A stretch of DNA of 13,312 bases from an uncultured Moraxella sp. (GTDB taxonomy: Bacteria > Pseudomonadota > Gammaproteobacteria > Pseudomonadales > Moraxellaceae). Below the pieces are notes generated by a model. The model was given only the letters and a program-made list of their open reading frames with translations, had not been told where the DNA came from and searched no databases. Below, piece after piece: positions 13,272-13,312 of this stretch. How positions within the stretch are numbered: the first letter of the stretch is position 1; each line of letters starts with the position of its first letter. The stretch spans positions 1 through 13,312 of the forward strand of contig CALJUC010000015.1 of the NCBI GenBank assembly GCA_937975585.1, in the 5' to 3' direction. Position numbers and translations under genes: made by a program.

Positions 13272-13312
13272 AACATTCTCCACAAATGTTGTTAATTTAA
13301 TTATAAGCTTTG

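Noticed and set aside
1..13312. CRISPR array, IS element, prophage, tRNA or rRNA
   Set aside because: I saw no regularly spaced direct repeats, transposase frames, terminal inverted repeats, integrase, cloverleaf or rRNA sequence. The only tandem array is the 13-bp repeat at 1973-2024, which has no spacers.

Overview
The window looks like ordinary chromosome from a gamma-proteobacterium of the Moraxellaceae (Moraxella/Faucicola/Psychrobacter-like). The reasons are the moderate-to-low G+C, the very AT-rich gaps between genes, a pyrC-rnt neighbourhood like that of pseudomonads and Acinetobacter, a type IV pilin with a class III leader, and a poly-Gly lipoprotein with bacterial Ig-like domains. 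The genus is an inference from family-level similarity, not from a database match.

Layout. Positions 1-3680 are all on the minus strand: the 5' part of a Ca2+/H+ antiporter gene (chaA, cut by the window edge), an MFS permease of the AmpG/RhtX-FptX type, purU (formyl-THF deformylase) and ruvC (Holliday junction resolvase). A 325-bp divergent regulatory gap at 3681-4005 separates ruvC from fxsA, a small membrane protein gene on the plus strand. The plus strand continues with the two-gene unit scoA-scoB (3-oxoacid CoA-transferase), closed by a strong terminator, and then a 600-codon gene for an unrecognised C-terminally membrane-anchored protein with Sel1-like repeats. Facing it on the minus strand are rnt (RNase T) and pyrC (dihydroorotase), separated by a probable terminator. 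Upstream of them is a 573-codon minus-strand gene for a single-pass membrane protein with a lysine/serine/alanine-rich, histone H1-like tail. A 247-bp AT-rich divergent region leads to a plus-strand Ig-domain lipoprotein gene that collides near 13026-13049 with the 3' end of a minus-strand type IV pilin gene.

Function. Most genes are housekeeping: one-carbon/purine supply (PurU), pyrimidine synthesis (PyrC), RNA 3'-end maturation (RNase T), recombination (RuvC), ketone-body/short-chain acid activation (ScoAB) and cation homeostasis (ChaA). I see no phage, IS, CRISPR or tRNA/rRNA genes.

The most unusual place is the right end. The lipoprotein breaks off inside its second Ig-like domain and the pilin loses its C-terminal half at the same point. 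A 21-bp segment there reads plausibly in both genes. This is a rearrangement or an assembly chimera. Also worth attention are the two unrecognised membrane-anchored proteins, a 13-bp tandem repeat between purU and the MFS gene, and several near-perfect palindromes sitting on predicted promoters.
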